Below are positions 1 to 12,771 of a stretch of DNA of 64,000 nucleotides, one piece after another (position 1 is the stretch's first letter; each line of letters opens with the position of its first letter). This DNA is from Eopsaltria australis (taxonomy: Eukaryota > Chordata > Aves > Passeriformes > Petroicidae). Made by a program: the position numbers and the translations under genes. The notes beneath the pieces were generated by a model that was not told the DNA's origin, searched no databases, and was given only the letters and a program-made list of their open reading frames with translations. The stretch spans positions 2,852,001 to 2,916,000 of the forward strand of contig JAVTVJ010000076.1 in the NCBI GenBank assembly GCA_034509425.1. Direction: 5' to 3'.

Positions 1-2886
1 TCTATTCACAGATACCTGAGAAAAATTGATTCCTGTTGCTCAGCTTTATATCTGGAATTTGTGTTTATTGTGGACATAGCAAAAAATCACTCAAGAATTT
101 CCCCTCAACAGGCACAGAGGCCCTTTTGTATCCTCGGATATCTTTAACTTGTTTCTCATGGAGTGCATAACTACAATTCAACCATGTCCAAAACAAGTCT
201 TCTTAGTTTAAGAACTGCTCTATCTTGTCACATTTGTCAGGATGTCAGTTTTGTGCTTCAAGAACAAAGCAAAAGAAACAGCTGCTCCCTGTTCCAGCAC
301 AGATACCACTGACTGTTTAGGTCCCAGTTCTGTTTCCTACTACTCTCTAGGTGACTTCAACTGAGCTCAGTAAGCCCTGAGAGGAGCATTGCAAAGTCTG
401 GTAGTAAACAGAACGTAACAAATATTTTCTAGGAGTGAGTGATTCCGAAACATGCAAAGAGTTACAGGAATCTTTTCAACAATAGTCAGTAGCATCAGAT
501 ATATCAAAGAGCAGTTTATTTGCTTTGTAATGGCCTGGTTTTCTTGTTCTCCTGTGTTCATTAAAATCCGTGATTACAGGTAGGTTTTGGGAATGGAATA
601 ACTGATTGGTGTGTGAAATAGAGACTGTAATCCCAAAGTCCATCAAGCAATGTTTTCATCGTAAAAATTTTTCTACTGCTGAAACTGTTGAAAAATGTCT
701 GTATCATTTGTATTTGAATAAATCTATCCAGAAAAGAGCAATAATGCTTGACAGGGAGAAAATGTGTTAGACAAACTCTCCCACAGCAACATATATTAGT
801 ACTTTTGGAGACCAGAGGGATTAATCCACAGATGGTAAATTGTCTGACATATATGCAAGCTGACAAGGTTTTTCAACCTTCAATTATTGTACTAAATAAC
901 TTTTTATTTAATATGAGATTTCTGCCCCTGAACTTTGCTTTATATTATTATTTGCTAGAGGAATGTTGTCAGCTTCAGGGCTAAGGTACTTTTGAGACTG
1001 AAAAATGCCATTTACAGCTACTGGTTGAAGGAGAGAAGATAAAATTAGAATCTGAGATGACTTCACTTGTTCAGGTGAAATCCCAAATCGGCCCTGGAGG
1101 CAGTTACTCTGGAACAAAATCGACCAACAGAAAATGTTACTGAGCTGCTCTTCGATCACATTTTCACCGCAGTCAGTTCTGTAAACACCAAGCACACAGA
1201 TGGCAGAGCATCAGCGTCAGCTGCGAACTCTGCCTGCGAGCGATTGGAAACACTCATTTTCTCATTCCTCCCTCCACCCTGGTGCAACACTGCTGCCTCA
1301 AAGCTGGCACAGGCCTGCAGGAGGGGAAACAAGTTCACAGCACAAAGCCCAGGGAGCTTTAGTATCAAAACACGGGGTGAGAAAAGGTTTGCTGCATTCT
1401 AAAGTCCAGGTCAAAACAGGATATTATTTCAATGTTTTACTTGTGAAGAAGGCAGCTCTTTGGGGAAAGACAGATTGGACAAACACTTTGTAAGACACAG
1501 CTGCAGTGAACTCTAAGACAGTGAGTTCCCAGAGGCACTGGAGACAGATCCACTTGGGAACCTCAGAGGACTAAAAGCAGCCTTGGGAGACAGGGGCTTC
1601 TAAGAGCTGCTGTAAACATGAACCATAACCTTACATCTGTCATGAGACTCTTCTGTTGTTCACATAGTCAGGAAGATGTCTTGCTGCTCTGTGTGTTCTT
1701 TCCTTTGGGAATGATCAGAGTTGTTACTTATCTATTTTAATTTGAAGTCACTTTGGCATCAAATTTGACAAAGTACCCTTCAAAAGCCAGTCTTATCACT
1801 TGCTGTCCGCAATGTTCCTTCATCCAATATGGAAAAAAACAGCATGGAAGGCTTTTCCTGAAGCTTTACAAAAATCATCACTGCTGGTACCACAGCAGCA
1901 TTTTCTTGGTTAGCTAAAGGACTTTACAGCACAGCTTAAAAGCAGTAACAGGACTTAATCTTACTCAGTATAGACTGTGCAAATAATGTCAGACAAACAT
2001 TTATGAATTCAATCAAAATTAGCCTAGAGACAGCAGTCTGTTAATCTGCTTGCCAGTAAATTTACTCTTTGAGCAGGAAATAAATCGCTTTGATAAGAGT
2101 ATCATATTTTTTGCCATTTTTTGGTGAATCTTTCATTTCCACAAAGGAATAGTTTGACTGTTGAAGATAAAACAAGTTTGCAGCAGGTGCAGCAAAATAT
2201 ATAGTGTGAACTGACAACCAAAGCTGTCTCTTTGGAGAGATAAATGGACCTGAGCACAAGCAGCAATGCTAAAGTTCATTTAAGGACCCAGCAAAATAAA
2301 TGACCAGAGGCAGTGAGCAAAATTCACAAGGAAAAGTAGGCCCCCATGAAATGCCCTTTCACAGCACCACACAAGCTGCTCTGAGGTAAATGACCAGAAC
2401 ATCAGGGTACTTCCCATACAGTTTTCTTTGCTCGGCAATGTGTAGAAATGGCACTGGGGGTGACCCCTATCACCAAGCCTGTGTTCCATTGTTTGACTGC
2501 CTTTGACTAGCCTGGACTAATCAGCCACTGAACTGTAAGTATAAACATTAACTTGGCCTCTGCACAAAAATAAGTAATAAGATTCTCATATGTTCAGATG
2601 AGAGCTCTCGTATGGCATGATCAGCTAGAAAAGGACAAGATTAATTTTGATGCAACCCTACACAGTCTTCCCTGCTGTCGCCTCATGTCATTATTTTCTA
2701 GAAATGTCTTATCCAGCATCTTTCTGAAGTGTCTGTGTTTAGGGTATACTGCTTTCTTTTAAAGTCATAATTTTGCTTTACTGAGGTCTTTTCAGGCATG
2801 AAAGGAAGGATATGGAGCAAAGTAAGTTTCTCATCACTACTAAGCAGAATCTATTATTTTTACTCATCTGGGTTTTTGGGGGAGTT
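1..2886. other. Non-coding stretch, nothing recognised
   Basis: No exon, RNA gene or known repeat was recognised here. The open frames are short, overlap on both strands and resemble no family I know. Composition is ordinary AT-rich vertebrate non-coding DNA. Confidence 0.6.
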
Positions 2887-2928
2887 TGTTTATTTGTTTG
2901 CTTGCTTGCTTGCTTGCTTGTTTGTTTC
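2887..2928. repeat. TTGY tetranucleotide microsatellite
   Basis: A run of TTGT/TTGC units with about five consecutive TTGC units in the middle, flanked by TTTG units. The open frames across it on both strands (cysteine/leucine-rich on one, lysine/glutamine/threonine-rich on the other) are translations of the repeat and are not evidence of a gene. Confidence 0.9.
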
Positions 2929-4211
2929 CATGAGACTATTCTTATCAACCATACAGCCATAAATGAAACAGCCATACAGATAGGACAGCATACTGCACTT
3001 CTGAGACCAAAATAAGCAGTCAAAGGGGATTTATCTCAGCCTGGAGAGGCTTTGTTGATGGGGGGGAAAGCACACATTTCAGTATCTAGCTCTTATATGA
3101 GGGCTTTTTGCAAAATGGTCTTCCACATGCTATGGCTTGACTCATCTTTACTGCAGTGTGCTAGTGAAAAAGCTTACTGCTTTCAGCCAGAGTGAAGCTT
3201 ATGCTGATGCAAACTTTTCAGATCCACTCATCAATCTAACATCTGGAAGCCTGTTAATCAGAGCCACAAGGTTACTTTAATACTCCCAGTGGCTTACAGT
3301 CCTCAGCAAGACTTTCCATTTTGTGAAACGATTAGTTACTGTGTTACACAGAGGCCAAAAAAAGCTGAAATTTGTTACCGATTGTGCTCTCAGCAGTCAC
3401 CCAGTTATAAAGCAATGCACCTGGAAATCCCTTCTCTGAAGTGCAACACAATGAAGGCACTAAGTTGCCTATTACAGCTCCCTTCGGTCCCAACTTGTGC
3501 TTAATTTTTAAGGATATTGAACAGGTCATTTGAGACACTGTTAGCAGTAATTTTAAAAATCCTCAGCGTTTTCATCTTGAATGCCAGCAGGCTTATTTGA
3601 GCCTGAGAAAGTAGTGAGATCACTTACAGTCTCCTGAGAGTGGAAAAACCCCATGCATTTATGTTCATTCTTCCAAAGCTGCCTTTTGTATCAACCTTTG
3701 TCATGAGGCTAATCAAACCCAAAAAATAAGACCAAAGGCTCCTTCTGATATTACTCTACTATGATGTATAAGACAGTTATTTGAAAGAAACAATGAAGAG
3801 ATGTAGGCTGATTTTTCTGGAGCCAAGCAGAAATTAGGATTTGTAGGCTCATATGAGCAAGACAGAGAAATTTAGTGCTGTGGAAAGGAAATTTACTCTG
3901 AAGACGGTTCCCAGATGCACTTGAGCTCTGTTATTACTTTTTTTCCTTTGACCTAGCAGGGATTCATTCCTGTCCTGATCCAATCACTTCAGGGATACCT
4001 CCAGACACCTTGCTGCCCTAGGACAGAAGTCATCTTGAAAACCACCAGCATTTCTTCACCTTTCCATCTCTTTATAGACATATATTTTAGGCAATGGAGA
4101 AAGCGTACTCCTAACTCTAGCAAATTAGTATGACAGAATGGATTATTCTGAGAAAAACACACATTGGCAGGAAAAAAAATAATGGAGCACATTCTTGTAA
4201 ATCTTTCGTAA
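2929..4211. other. Non-coding stretch, nothing recognised
   Basis: No convincing coding exon or known repeat seen. Short open frames occur on both strands without family resemblance. Confidence 0.55.
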
Positions 4212-4320
4212 TACAAAAAAACCCAAAACAACAACAACAAAAAAAAACAAAAACAAACAAACAAAAAAACCCAAACAAACAAACAAAAAAAAAAAAAACA
4301 AAAACAAAACAAAAAAAAAA
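4212..4320. repeat. CAAA/A-rich low-complexity tract
   Basis: About 109 bases made almost only of A and C on the plus strand: CAA, CAAA and CAAAA units mixed with A runs and a few CCC. Open frames of about 80 to 135 codons cross it on both strands. Their Phe/Cys/Leu-rich or Lys/Gln/Thr-rich translations come from this tract alone. Confidence 0.9.
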
Positions 4321-5022
4321 CTGTCTTAGGCCCAATCCATTCCAAAACACTGTATCTCCTGAGACTAGTGTTTGATTTCCCCAAAGGTATTTCCACTGAG
4401 TCTTTTTATCTTGTGGCAATTCAGGCCCTCTAAACAAGAAGCATCATTCAGAAAACAACTGAATAAATTCTGATCACATTCCTTTGCATCATCACTCTGT
4501 ACTTTCTGTCCCCTGGCTGCTTGTGCCTGGCCCTCAGAGAAAATCCTTTGCCATACAGCACTGACACTTGGCAAATATTTTGGAAAGGAAGGCAAGGCCC
4601 TGGGAAAATTATAGTGTTCTTAAGTAGTAGAAAGAAACACTGGTTAAAAATATTTTTATGAACAATTAAGATATTTTAGATGCAAAAATGAATTTTTTTG
4701 TTAGTTGACCCAATGTTGCCTTTACTCTAACACTCTTCTCTTTGAGGAGAAAATCCCCAAACCCTCTTCCTTATCAGAAATAATGAAAATTACTTGTCAT
4801 CTTGTGAATTTTATGTGTAAATATCAGGATTTTACTGGTGGTTTAACAGTTTTTGGGGAATGCACCAAAGTAAATTTTTAAAATGCACTGTATTATGGTT
4901 GTGTGTAGTGCTCTATACTATGCCAAATTCACTTCTTAATATGAAATTAAGCTGGAAAAGAAGTACAGAGTGGCACTCAGCCAAAATGGAAAAGGGAAGG
5001 TGCATCAAGAAGACCTTTGGAT
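4321..5022. other. Non-coding stretch, nothing recognised
   Basis: Unique AT-rich DNA with no recognisable gene or repeat. Confidence 0.5.
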
Positions 5023-5068
5023 GGGGGAAAAAATAAGGGGCTGGGGGGGGGGGGGGGAGGGGGAAGGG
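5023..5068 (+). repeat. G-rich tract with a 15-G run
   Basis: G runs of 5, 4, 15, 5 and 3 occur within 46 bases, separated by A-rich or two-base spacers; the 15-G run is at 5043-5057. This more than meets the usual pattern of four G runs for an intramolecular G-quadruplex on the plus strand. The run length may vary between individuals or be a sequencing artefact. Confidence 0.8.
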
Positions 5069-5151
5069 AAGATACACAAAAAATAATTTCTAATCCTTTA
5101 TCACATAATTACAGAGTTACTGGGGTTTAAAGGGACCTCTGTAGATCTTCC

Positions 5152-5190
5152 ACTTCCTCTGTACAGAGGAAGTCTACAAACTTCCTCTGT
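5152..5190. repeat. 22-bp perfect palindrome plus a third arm inside CR1
   Basis: Positions 5152-5173 are a perfect 22-base palindrome with 11-base arms (acttcctctgt and its complement). The first arm is repeated exactly at 5180-5190. The same DNA can therefore fold as two alternative hairpins. These bases interrupt the CR1 block that usually runs directly from acctctggagatc to agtccaacc. Confidence 0.95.
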
Positions 5191-5327
5191 AGTCCAACCA
5201 CTCTTTCAAGGCAGGGTCACCTGCAACAGGTGACACAGGAATGAATCCAGATCCAGGTGGGTTTGGAACCTCTCCAGAGAACCTCCCTGGGCAGCCTGTT
5301 CCAGTGCTCTGCCATCCTCACTGTAGA

Positions 5328-5358
5328 GAAGTTCTACCTCATGCTGAGGTAGAACTTC
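5328..5358. repeat. Perfect hairpin, 14-bp arms, 3-base loop
   Basis: The arm at 5328-5341 (gaagttctacctca) is exactly complementary to 5345-5358, around the loop tgc. The CR1 consensus at this place, from memory, is only an imperfect palindrome, so this copy seems to have been made perfect after insertion. Confidence 0.95.
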
Positions 5359-5510
5359 GTGTGTTTTAGTTTATGGCCATTGCTCCTTGTCCTGTTGCTG
5401 GGCACCACCAAAGAGTGTGGCCCCATCCTCTTGGCACCTGACTTTGAGATATTTGTATACATTGATGAGATACCCTCTCAGTCTGCTCTTCTCTAGATTA
5501 AACATGATAA

Positions 5511-8500
5511 GCAAGTATTATTGAGTTATTTATCTTTCTCTTTTAGAAAATGAAATATGGCCATTTATCCTATTAACGATCACCTATAAATCACAGGTAC
5601 TTTGTCTTCCAGGGAACATTTCAACTCCTTTCCACTAACTGTACTAAATATTAGTTGGAGGATATTTTAAGAAGTAAAATTTTACTAAAGACCTCATAGT
5701 GATTGACAGAATAAGTGTAGTCTTTTCACCTATCTGAAGACTTTTGTAACACTGTCATCAACATGTGAACCAGTCACCTCAAACTCTCTCCCGCTAAAGT
5801 AACTGGGAGGAAGTATGGCCAGTCAGACACATGCGACTGGTTATAGGGCAAAATTAATCACACCCCATAATTTTCAGTTACTCTGCACTGAGTATGAAGG
5901 AAGCCAAGAAAACTAGCTACAATGTGTATGTCTACATGTCAAATGAACCCCTATAAGTTTGTCCAGTGAGATCAGCAAATTACTTCAAAATCTGTACTGA
6001 GATTAATGAAGACGGTAATATTTCTATTGTTGTATAGGGAGTGTATGAGGGGAGTGTTACATTATATGGTCAAAAAATTCCAGGAAGGTTACTGGGTTTT
6101 ATTAAAATCTAGAGGACAATAATCCATTTTGCACTAGCCTCTTCCTTCATTTGCTTCATATACATTGTGACCCAAACCCATTTAATGTAATCCCAGGCAC
6201 AGTGTTTCCTGCATCATTTATCTCCCTGTGGTGTTGTTCTTTCTTTTTTGTAATATATTATGAACAAATGGTGGTTAAAGAGGCCTTCACAGCTTACCAG
6301 AAACATGTACAGAGGCTGGAGTGTGTCTTGAACATAACTGACAACAGAGCGGGACTGTCATTCTCTGTGTCTGACTGTTTAGACAGAGGAATTGAGGTCT
6401 TGATCTGAAGGCGTGCCAAAGACAAGAGATTTGATGAGTCTTACATAGGATTTACAGAAAATACACAGCAGGGACATTTGTCTGCAGTTTCAGATGTCTT
6501 ATTTCTAGGCAATTCAACCAAGAAATGGTGCCTCACTTGGAGGAAGCATACATGTGCCTCTAAATTGCTGAGGCACGGAGAAATAACATGACTTTCCACA
6601 AACTTCCTCTAGTTGCTTACCCAGTGCAGCCTATGAGATAAGGTTCTGGATGTAATCCCCCCCCTCTCCATGTGAGTGTCTGGATGTTGAAACCCAGGTA
6701 GACCCAGGTCATGTAGCTTTATATCCTGTAGCTTGTAGCTTACAACCTCATTCTGCAGTAACTTTATGGAAGTGTAATCAAAAGGAATTCTCTGCACTAA
6801 CAGCACACACAACCAAAACAAGAGGTTACTTCTATGCCCCACTTCAGCTTTTCCCACAGACTTTTAGTGGAAAAACAGCTGGCCTGGTTCTATTGTAGTA
6901 GATGAGTCTTATTTTCTGTAAGTGTGTTTGGTGCAATTTTTTAATAGATTCTGAGCCATAATCTTCAGTGTACTGAGCCATTAATGTATTCAGCTTTTGG
7001 TTTTAGTACTCTACAGTCATACCAGATGTTTAGAAAATTGTGTTCATAGGGTTGGATCTGTTGCATCTGCTTCTTCTGAAACATGCTGCCTTTCTAGCTC
7101 ATTGCACTCTCTTTAAACTAAAAATAAACCTAAAAATCAGAACTTTTCCTTGATATTAATCAGGGAAAAAAAAGAGAAAAAAAGAAAGAAAATTGCAATT
7201 ACATGTACTTAGAGAAAATTTGTAAACTAGAACAAAAATCAGAGTGAAAAATTTCTCAGGTTCTCTGAATGACCATTGTTCATCTCTGTCAGTTGACTAA
7301 AACTACCATCTGAGTAAAGAAAAAATGTATTACTAAATACTGGTTGGAGCTAACATCATCAAACAACAATTATGATAGGAAGTAGGGTAGCCAAGCCAAC
7401 ATCAGTAGCCAGCAGCCATAGGCTACCTTGTCTTCAGCTTCTCCTATGGCTTTCAACTCTTTGGAAAGGACAGCAGGACAACCCTTCTCACTCCTGCTGC
7501 TAAAGGACTTACTTTCACTTGATATCACTTGACAACTATGATTTATGAAAATTCATTTATAGCTTTTATTACTGCTTCCTGCCCTGCAACCAGGATTCCA
7601 CATACAGATGTTTGCAGCTCCCATTCGCAGTTTTCCATTTTTGGACAAGTTTGCCCTGAAGACAAAGGAGATCAAGGATCTTGCTGTCTTACCTTGGGTT
7701 GGCTCTGTTCAAAGGGCTGTACTACAGGCTGTTCTTGTGCAGCTAAAAGCATACCAGTGGTCAGCCACAATTCTCTGATCATGTAGAAAACACATATCAG
7801 AGAAATTTTCTTGTCTGCCTATCACAGATTTTCCCAGAATTTTGCTGGGCCAGGAGACTTAACTTGGTAAGCCATTTCCAAACTGCTCAGTCTGAATCTT
7901 CATGTCCTCTTGGCTTCAATTTATTCCATGAAATGTGGGACACCTAAGCTGACAGTCCAGCTTGCCCTGTGAAGGTACCCAGCTCTCACTGTTGGCTGGG
8001 GTCCAAGGCACTTTTAAGTAGCTTTGTGTTTATATACTGGGGAAAAAGAGGATATAATCATTGATCTGTAGGTAAAAGCAAACAGGATGGGAATTAGACT
8101 GGAAATATCAAGCATTATAGCTAAAATATATACAACAGGTGTGTATCAAGAAATACTTAATGGTGGATTTTTGGTTCCAGAAATATGAGGTTGTTGCAGA
8201 TTCATTCTCTCTAGAGTCTAAATGTTAGATACCTGTTATAAAACATTTATTTACACTAGGTCTACATTATTTGAGAATCAGAGGCAGCTTTATGAAACAA
8301 TTCTTTCTACCATGAAAGAAACCTTCCTTAAAATGGGATGGATTGGTCTCTAGAGCTCACTTTACCATTTTTTCTCTCCCTTGTCTCCAAAGGAAGCTGA
8401 TGAAAGATGCTTAGTTGCCCATATATGTATTTCCCCTCATTTCAGAAACTGGCATTTATAGCTTGGGACCTGCAACTTCTTCCGACACTGTAGAGAGTGA

Positions 8501-9700
8501 CCAGGTGGAATATCTTAAATCATCTGTAATCACAGAAAACACTTTGCATATGGGCAGCAGAGCCCACCCTAGATGAATGATTAGCTTGGACTGGGCTTTA
8601 GATGGCTAAATTTGGGTGAAGTTACTCCTGACACCAGTGCTCAGTTTAGGTGTCTTGGACTGGACGTGGTTGCTCACACAGTGTAGTAGCTTTTGAGATG
8701 TTTTAGAGTTAGACTGTCTGGATACCAGCTGCCACTCCAGCACAGAGGTCTTACATAGGTCCTGCATCACATCTGCCAACCAACATATCCAATTGCACCA
8801 GATACCTCTGTGTTGGCAACTAACCCAAGACAATATCTGCATTGTCTCAATTCTGTGGAGTCAGTTCTCTATTATCCAGGCCTACAAAATTTGGCTCTGC
8901 TTCAAAGAGAAGCAGTCAGGCATGAAATCTAAGGACAGGTCTTTTAGAGTCACTTAGGAGCTTCAATGTCTAAGCACATCACTGTGCTAACATCTATGGG
9001 CTGCCACAGGACTTGGACAGGAAAGTCATTTCAGATCCCTCACAAAAGACAAGCTCCATTTCAAAAATGGAGGCAAGAGCACAGGTGTGAGACCTGACTA
9101 CCTATTTCCCAGATGCAAATTTAGTAGAGAAGGAAGACACTTGACAAATTAATACATTAATATTTTGCCTTTGGTAATAAGTGGAAAGAAGTATGAGATA
9201 AAGATGAGTGGCTTTTTTCAAAGTAAGAATAATTTATTAGGGGAAGAGGAACATGGCACAAAGAGACAGTTTCCACAATTATCAACTTCCAACTTTGTTT
9301 TCTTTGTTTACCAGGGTTCAAATGCCTTTTTTTTTCTGAATTTTTTTACAGCATTAGAGACATCTAGTGGCTGAAACGCATATAATAAGGACTTTTTCTG
9401 TCAGGTCCTACTCTACCCTGAAATACATGGGAAAAAAATGGGCCAGTCACCCAATCCAATAAAGCTGAGGTAAAGGAAACCACTTTTCCATTTGCTTTTG
9501 CGTCTCCCAAAATATGGAGATGGGAAAAGAGGATAGAGGTGAGTGAATGATGGTACAAGTTGCATGTGGGAAGGAGAAAGCACTGAGAGATACTGGTATC
9601 TTAGCTTAGAGTAAAGCAACTCAACTGAGCCATGTGAAATGTAAGCATAAATCTCACTCAGTTTCTGTCCTGAATCTCATGCAAACCAAAAATTTGTTGG
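5511..9700. other. Non-coding stretch, no gene recognised
   Basis: About 4.2 kb without a recognisable exon, RNA gene or confident repeat. An A-rich patch lies near 7163-7192. Parts of 8470-9070 (for example tcagtttaggtgtcttgg) have the flavour of an old LTR-type repeat, but I cannot name a family. Confidence 0.5.
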
Positions 9701-9720
9701 TTTTTTTTTTTTTTTTTTTT
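9701..9720 (+). repeat. Poly-T run of 20
   Basis: Twenty T residues directly followed by acag, giving the look of a 3' splice acceptor. Most likely a simple homopolymer; see the finding on the following open frame. Confidence 0.85.
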
Positions 9721-9724
9721 ACAG

Positions 9725-10885
9725 CCCTTGTAATTGCCAACACAGAACATGACTGGAAATTTATCCCAGGTCATCAGCTGATGCATGGAAATCAAAGTGG
9801 TTTCTTGAAAAGTCAAGTAGAAAATCTCCTGCCTACTGTTGAGAAAATCACCCTTAGTTAAAAAGTGAAAAAATCATAATAGACTGGAATTCAACACTGG
9901 GCTGGAAAAAATAGGACAGTTTGCTACCTGCTGCAATTCTGTTGAAATCAAAGAGTTATACAGCAGATCAAATTGGTGCAGTGTGTTCCAATAATAACAT
10001 GAAGGTTCTTGCTTAAAAAAAAAACACAAAAAAAATCAAAACAGAATAACACAACATCATATTGTTTAAATGTTGATTTCTATTACAAGTAGTTAGAAGT
10101 CTTTCACCAAAATTGTCTTCCATTCCACCACACTTGCAAAACCTGATTAGTAAGGGAAACAAGGGTTCACAGAGATGTAGTGCACATCTACATCTTATCC
10201 CTAAAAGGACAAGGGACATTGAGATATACACAGTGTAGATGAAACCTACACATTCCTCAGGCAATTTTGCTATTTAGAGCATCAGTATGTATGAAATTGT
10301 ATAGAAAGTGAGATAACTCATAAATATTAGCACACATTTCTGTACATATTCCTTTAGGCAGTTACACCCAATCATTTGGAATGAGTTGGAATATCTTTTC
10401 TCTTATATTGTGTATGAGTTGTACAAACGTATCTATGGATCATGACAGAAGGTGGATATGTTTTTCTGATTTGCAAGGCTTTGTTGCTTGATAGACTAGG
10501 TGCACATTTTCCTTGATAATTCACCCTGTGGCATTTGCCACCCTTTGGGAAGAAAAGACAAAGGCACTTTTCCAAAGAGTACCTGAGGATCCTGAGCCAG
10601 AATAAGCCTCTGGGTTTCTGGGTAAGGCATGAAAGACATAGAAGAGGAGAGACCCAGACATAAGGGAGATAGCATTACCCACAGAAAATGGGAAACCACT
10701 GAAAAGAGTGGGAGAAAATAGCCCTGTCAAGATGTGGAGAAGACATAAAGCAAGAGATTTTTCATGGGTCATCCTCATAGTTTCTTCCAAAATAAAATGC
10801 AACATTGAGGATTCCAAGCCCTCTGTGTGGATGTCCTTGGTGTGCTCTGCTTCAGGGTACAGTGAGGGTGGATGCACTGAATATT
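9725..10885. other. Non-coding stretch, nothing firm
   Basis: A short open frame continues to a stop at 9859-9861 (see findings). The remainder has no recognised gene or repeat. The 118-codon minus-strand frame at 10521-10877 resembles no family I know and overlaps several other frames. Confidence 0.45.
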
Positions 10886-11045
10886 CATAGAATCATAGAA
10901 TTGCAGAACGGTCTGGATTGGAAGGGACCTTAAAGATCATCTAGTTGCAATTTCTCTGCCATGAGGATGACTCTGCCGCAAGTCAGGGATGCCACTGAGT
11001 ACATCAGGTTGTGCTTCAGGTATTGTACACAAGACAACCTGGCTC
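10886..11045 (-). mobile_element. CR1 LINE 3' tail fragment
   Basis: Begins with the diagnostic avian CR1 3' end in reverse complement: tagaatcatagaattgcag, then ggattggaagggacctt and aaagatcatctagttgcaa, followed by a ctgccatga block. About the first 95 bases match well. From about 10980 to 11045 (catcaggttgtgc, acaacctggc) the match is weak, so the inner boundary is uncertain. It is a heavily 5'-truncated copy. Confidence 0.85.
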
Positions 11046-12771
11046 TGCCCAGTGTATTACAAAGCAGAATGAGCCCATGGTGGAATGGATTGCCACAGCC
11101 CACTTTTACCAGCTTCAGCAGATAGTTCTGCAAGCAAGGAATTCTGAAACCTGATCTCTTTCAGACTCTCTGATTAAGCTTTAGGCATGCACATTATCTG
11201 TACTTTCCAGAAAGCACAGGATAAAATTGCCCTTGGCAGTTTTTTTCTTCTTCCTCATGCCTGCCAGGACAAGTCAAGCCTGTAAGCCCACATATAAAGT
11301 GCAGAGTTATTCAATACAATAAATCTACAGATGAATAATAGGTTCCAAGTTTTTGAATTAATGGCAAATATAACAGGTTTTTTACTAGCACAATTTCTTG
11401 GTGTATTATTTTTATGACTGAACATTTTGTTTCATCTACCCAAATTATCCTTTAATTGTCACAGTCTGGTTACATATAAGCATTTTGTCCAGGTTATCAA
11501 AAGCAACATTTCAGGTATCTATTCACTCTACAGACCAGTCTTCCAGTGACAAAAATGCAGTGACCCTCACTGAGAAAGTGTTAAAAAATCACTGACTCTA
11601 GCATCACCACGGATGTTTCACTCTGCTTCTTCCCTTTTTATTCCGAAATGCATCCATGTTCCTGTCAATACTATCACTGCCTCTCCACAATAACCATTAT
11701 GTTCTCTCATGTCAGTTATCCAGAACACCTACTAAGCTGACCCATCATACAGTAACTATGAGTCACTTACTTTTTTTTTTTTTTTTTGGCTAGTAACCAA
11801 GATGCTCCAATTCATTTTTTGTTACTAATTCCCGGCAAGATCAATGCACAACTGAAATTCAGTGCCACATGGCTCTCTTCACCACGAATCAGATAGCTGG
11901 CTGCAGCACCAGGAGACACAAGGACAGACAACAAAGAATAGGTGGAACTGAAGATAAGGTACATATTGTGCTGCAAAATGTATCCATCAGCCAAATGTGT
12001 TTGACTTTCGTGCATACCACTGTCTCCTCCAAACCAATGCTCTCACTTTCTATAGGGATGGTATCACTGTTCAGGTACCAGTTTATTTTCTGTGCTGGTC
12101 TGTAGCTGTGTAAGGTCTTATCTCAGTTATCTATATCTGGGGACACCATTTGACTACATATAAGTAGAAACTTACAGATACATGATGCAACATAACAAGG
12201 TACCTTACCCGTTATCTTGATCTCTTGGTAATAGCTCCCTGTTTTTCACCACTTCAGTGGCTTCTCTTTATCTGTTGTTCTTTGAATCTACCCAAGGAAC
12301 TGCAGGGAACAGAATCAACCCTTTACTGCCTGATTTAAGTAAGTCACAAAACTGCAAAGAGAAGATGATAACCTCGATTCTTTCTATGTTAAAAAAAAAT
12401 AATAAAAAATCCCAACAGGATGAGCATACAGTTTCAAGCACTGGTGCATGATTATCCTTCCCAGCTAACTGCTGGCAAGAGCTTTGGCAGTCTCATGACC
12501 AAAGCCCACACTCCCAGACCATCCATTGTATCAATGGGGGATGGCACAGACCAACCAAATGATAGTTTTCACTCACTTGAAGATATGGAAAAAGTCACGT
12601 CTCTAGGAGAAAGAATTAAGTCACGATGGGTGTGCCACACCATGCTGCTGAGCCAGCCTGACATTCATCTGTTAAACCCACTGCTACTATCAGTCCTGTT
12701 CAACCAAACAGTCCCTCACTAGCCTGCCAGAACTCTCATACAGAGCTAATCATAACCACAATGGGTGAAAT
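11046..12771. other. Non-coding stretch with an 18-T run
   Basis: No gene recognised. A homopolymer of 18 T lies at 11771-11788. Several open frames between 11812 and 12722 resemble nothing I know. Confidence 0.5.

Larger units (their letters stand above)
5101..5510 (-). mobile_element. CR1 LINE, 5'-truncated 3' portion
   Basis: The plus strand reads the reverse complement of the avian CR1 3' region. The degraded 3' tail is near 5101-5150 (acagagttactggggtt, then aagggacctctg). Then come gcagggtcacctgcaacagg, the ccctgggcagcctgttccag block, the ttgctccttgtcctgttgctg block, and tctgctcttctctag at the upstream end. The ORF2 C-terminus is not open. Upstream ORF2 and the 5' UTR are absent, which is the normal 5' truncation of target-primed LINE insertions. 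The copy carries two perfect hairpins that the family consensus, as I recall it, lacks (see findings). Confidence 0.93.

Noticed and set aside
3989..4437. Frames of 81, 106 and 135 codons around 4.2 kb
   Set aside because: Their length comes from the CAAA/A-rich tract, which lacks stop codons in several frames. The translations are Phe/Cys or Lys/Gln/Thr low complexity.
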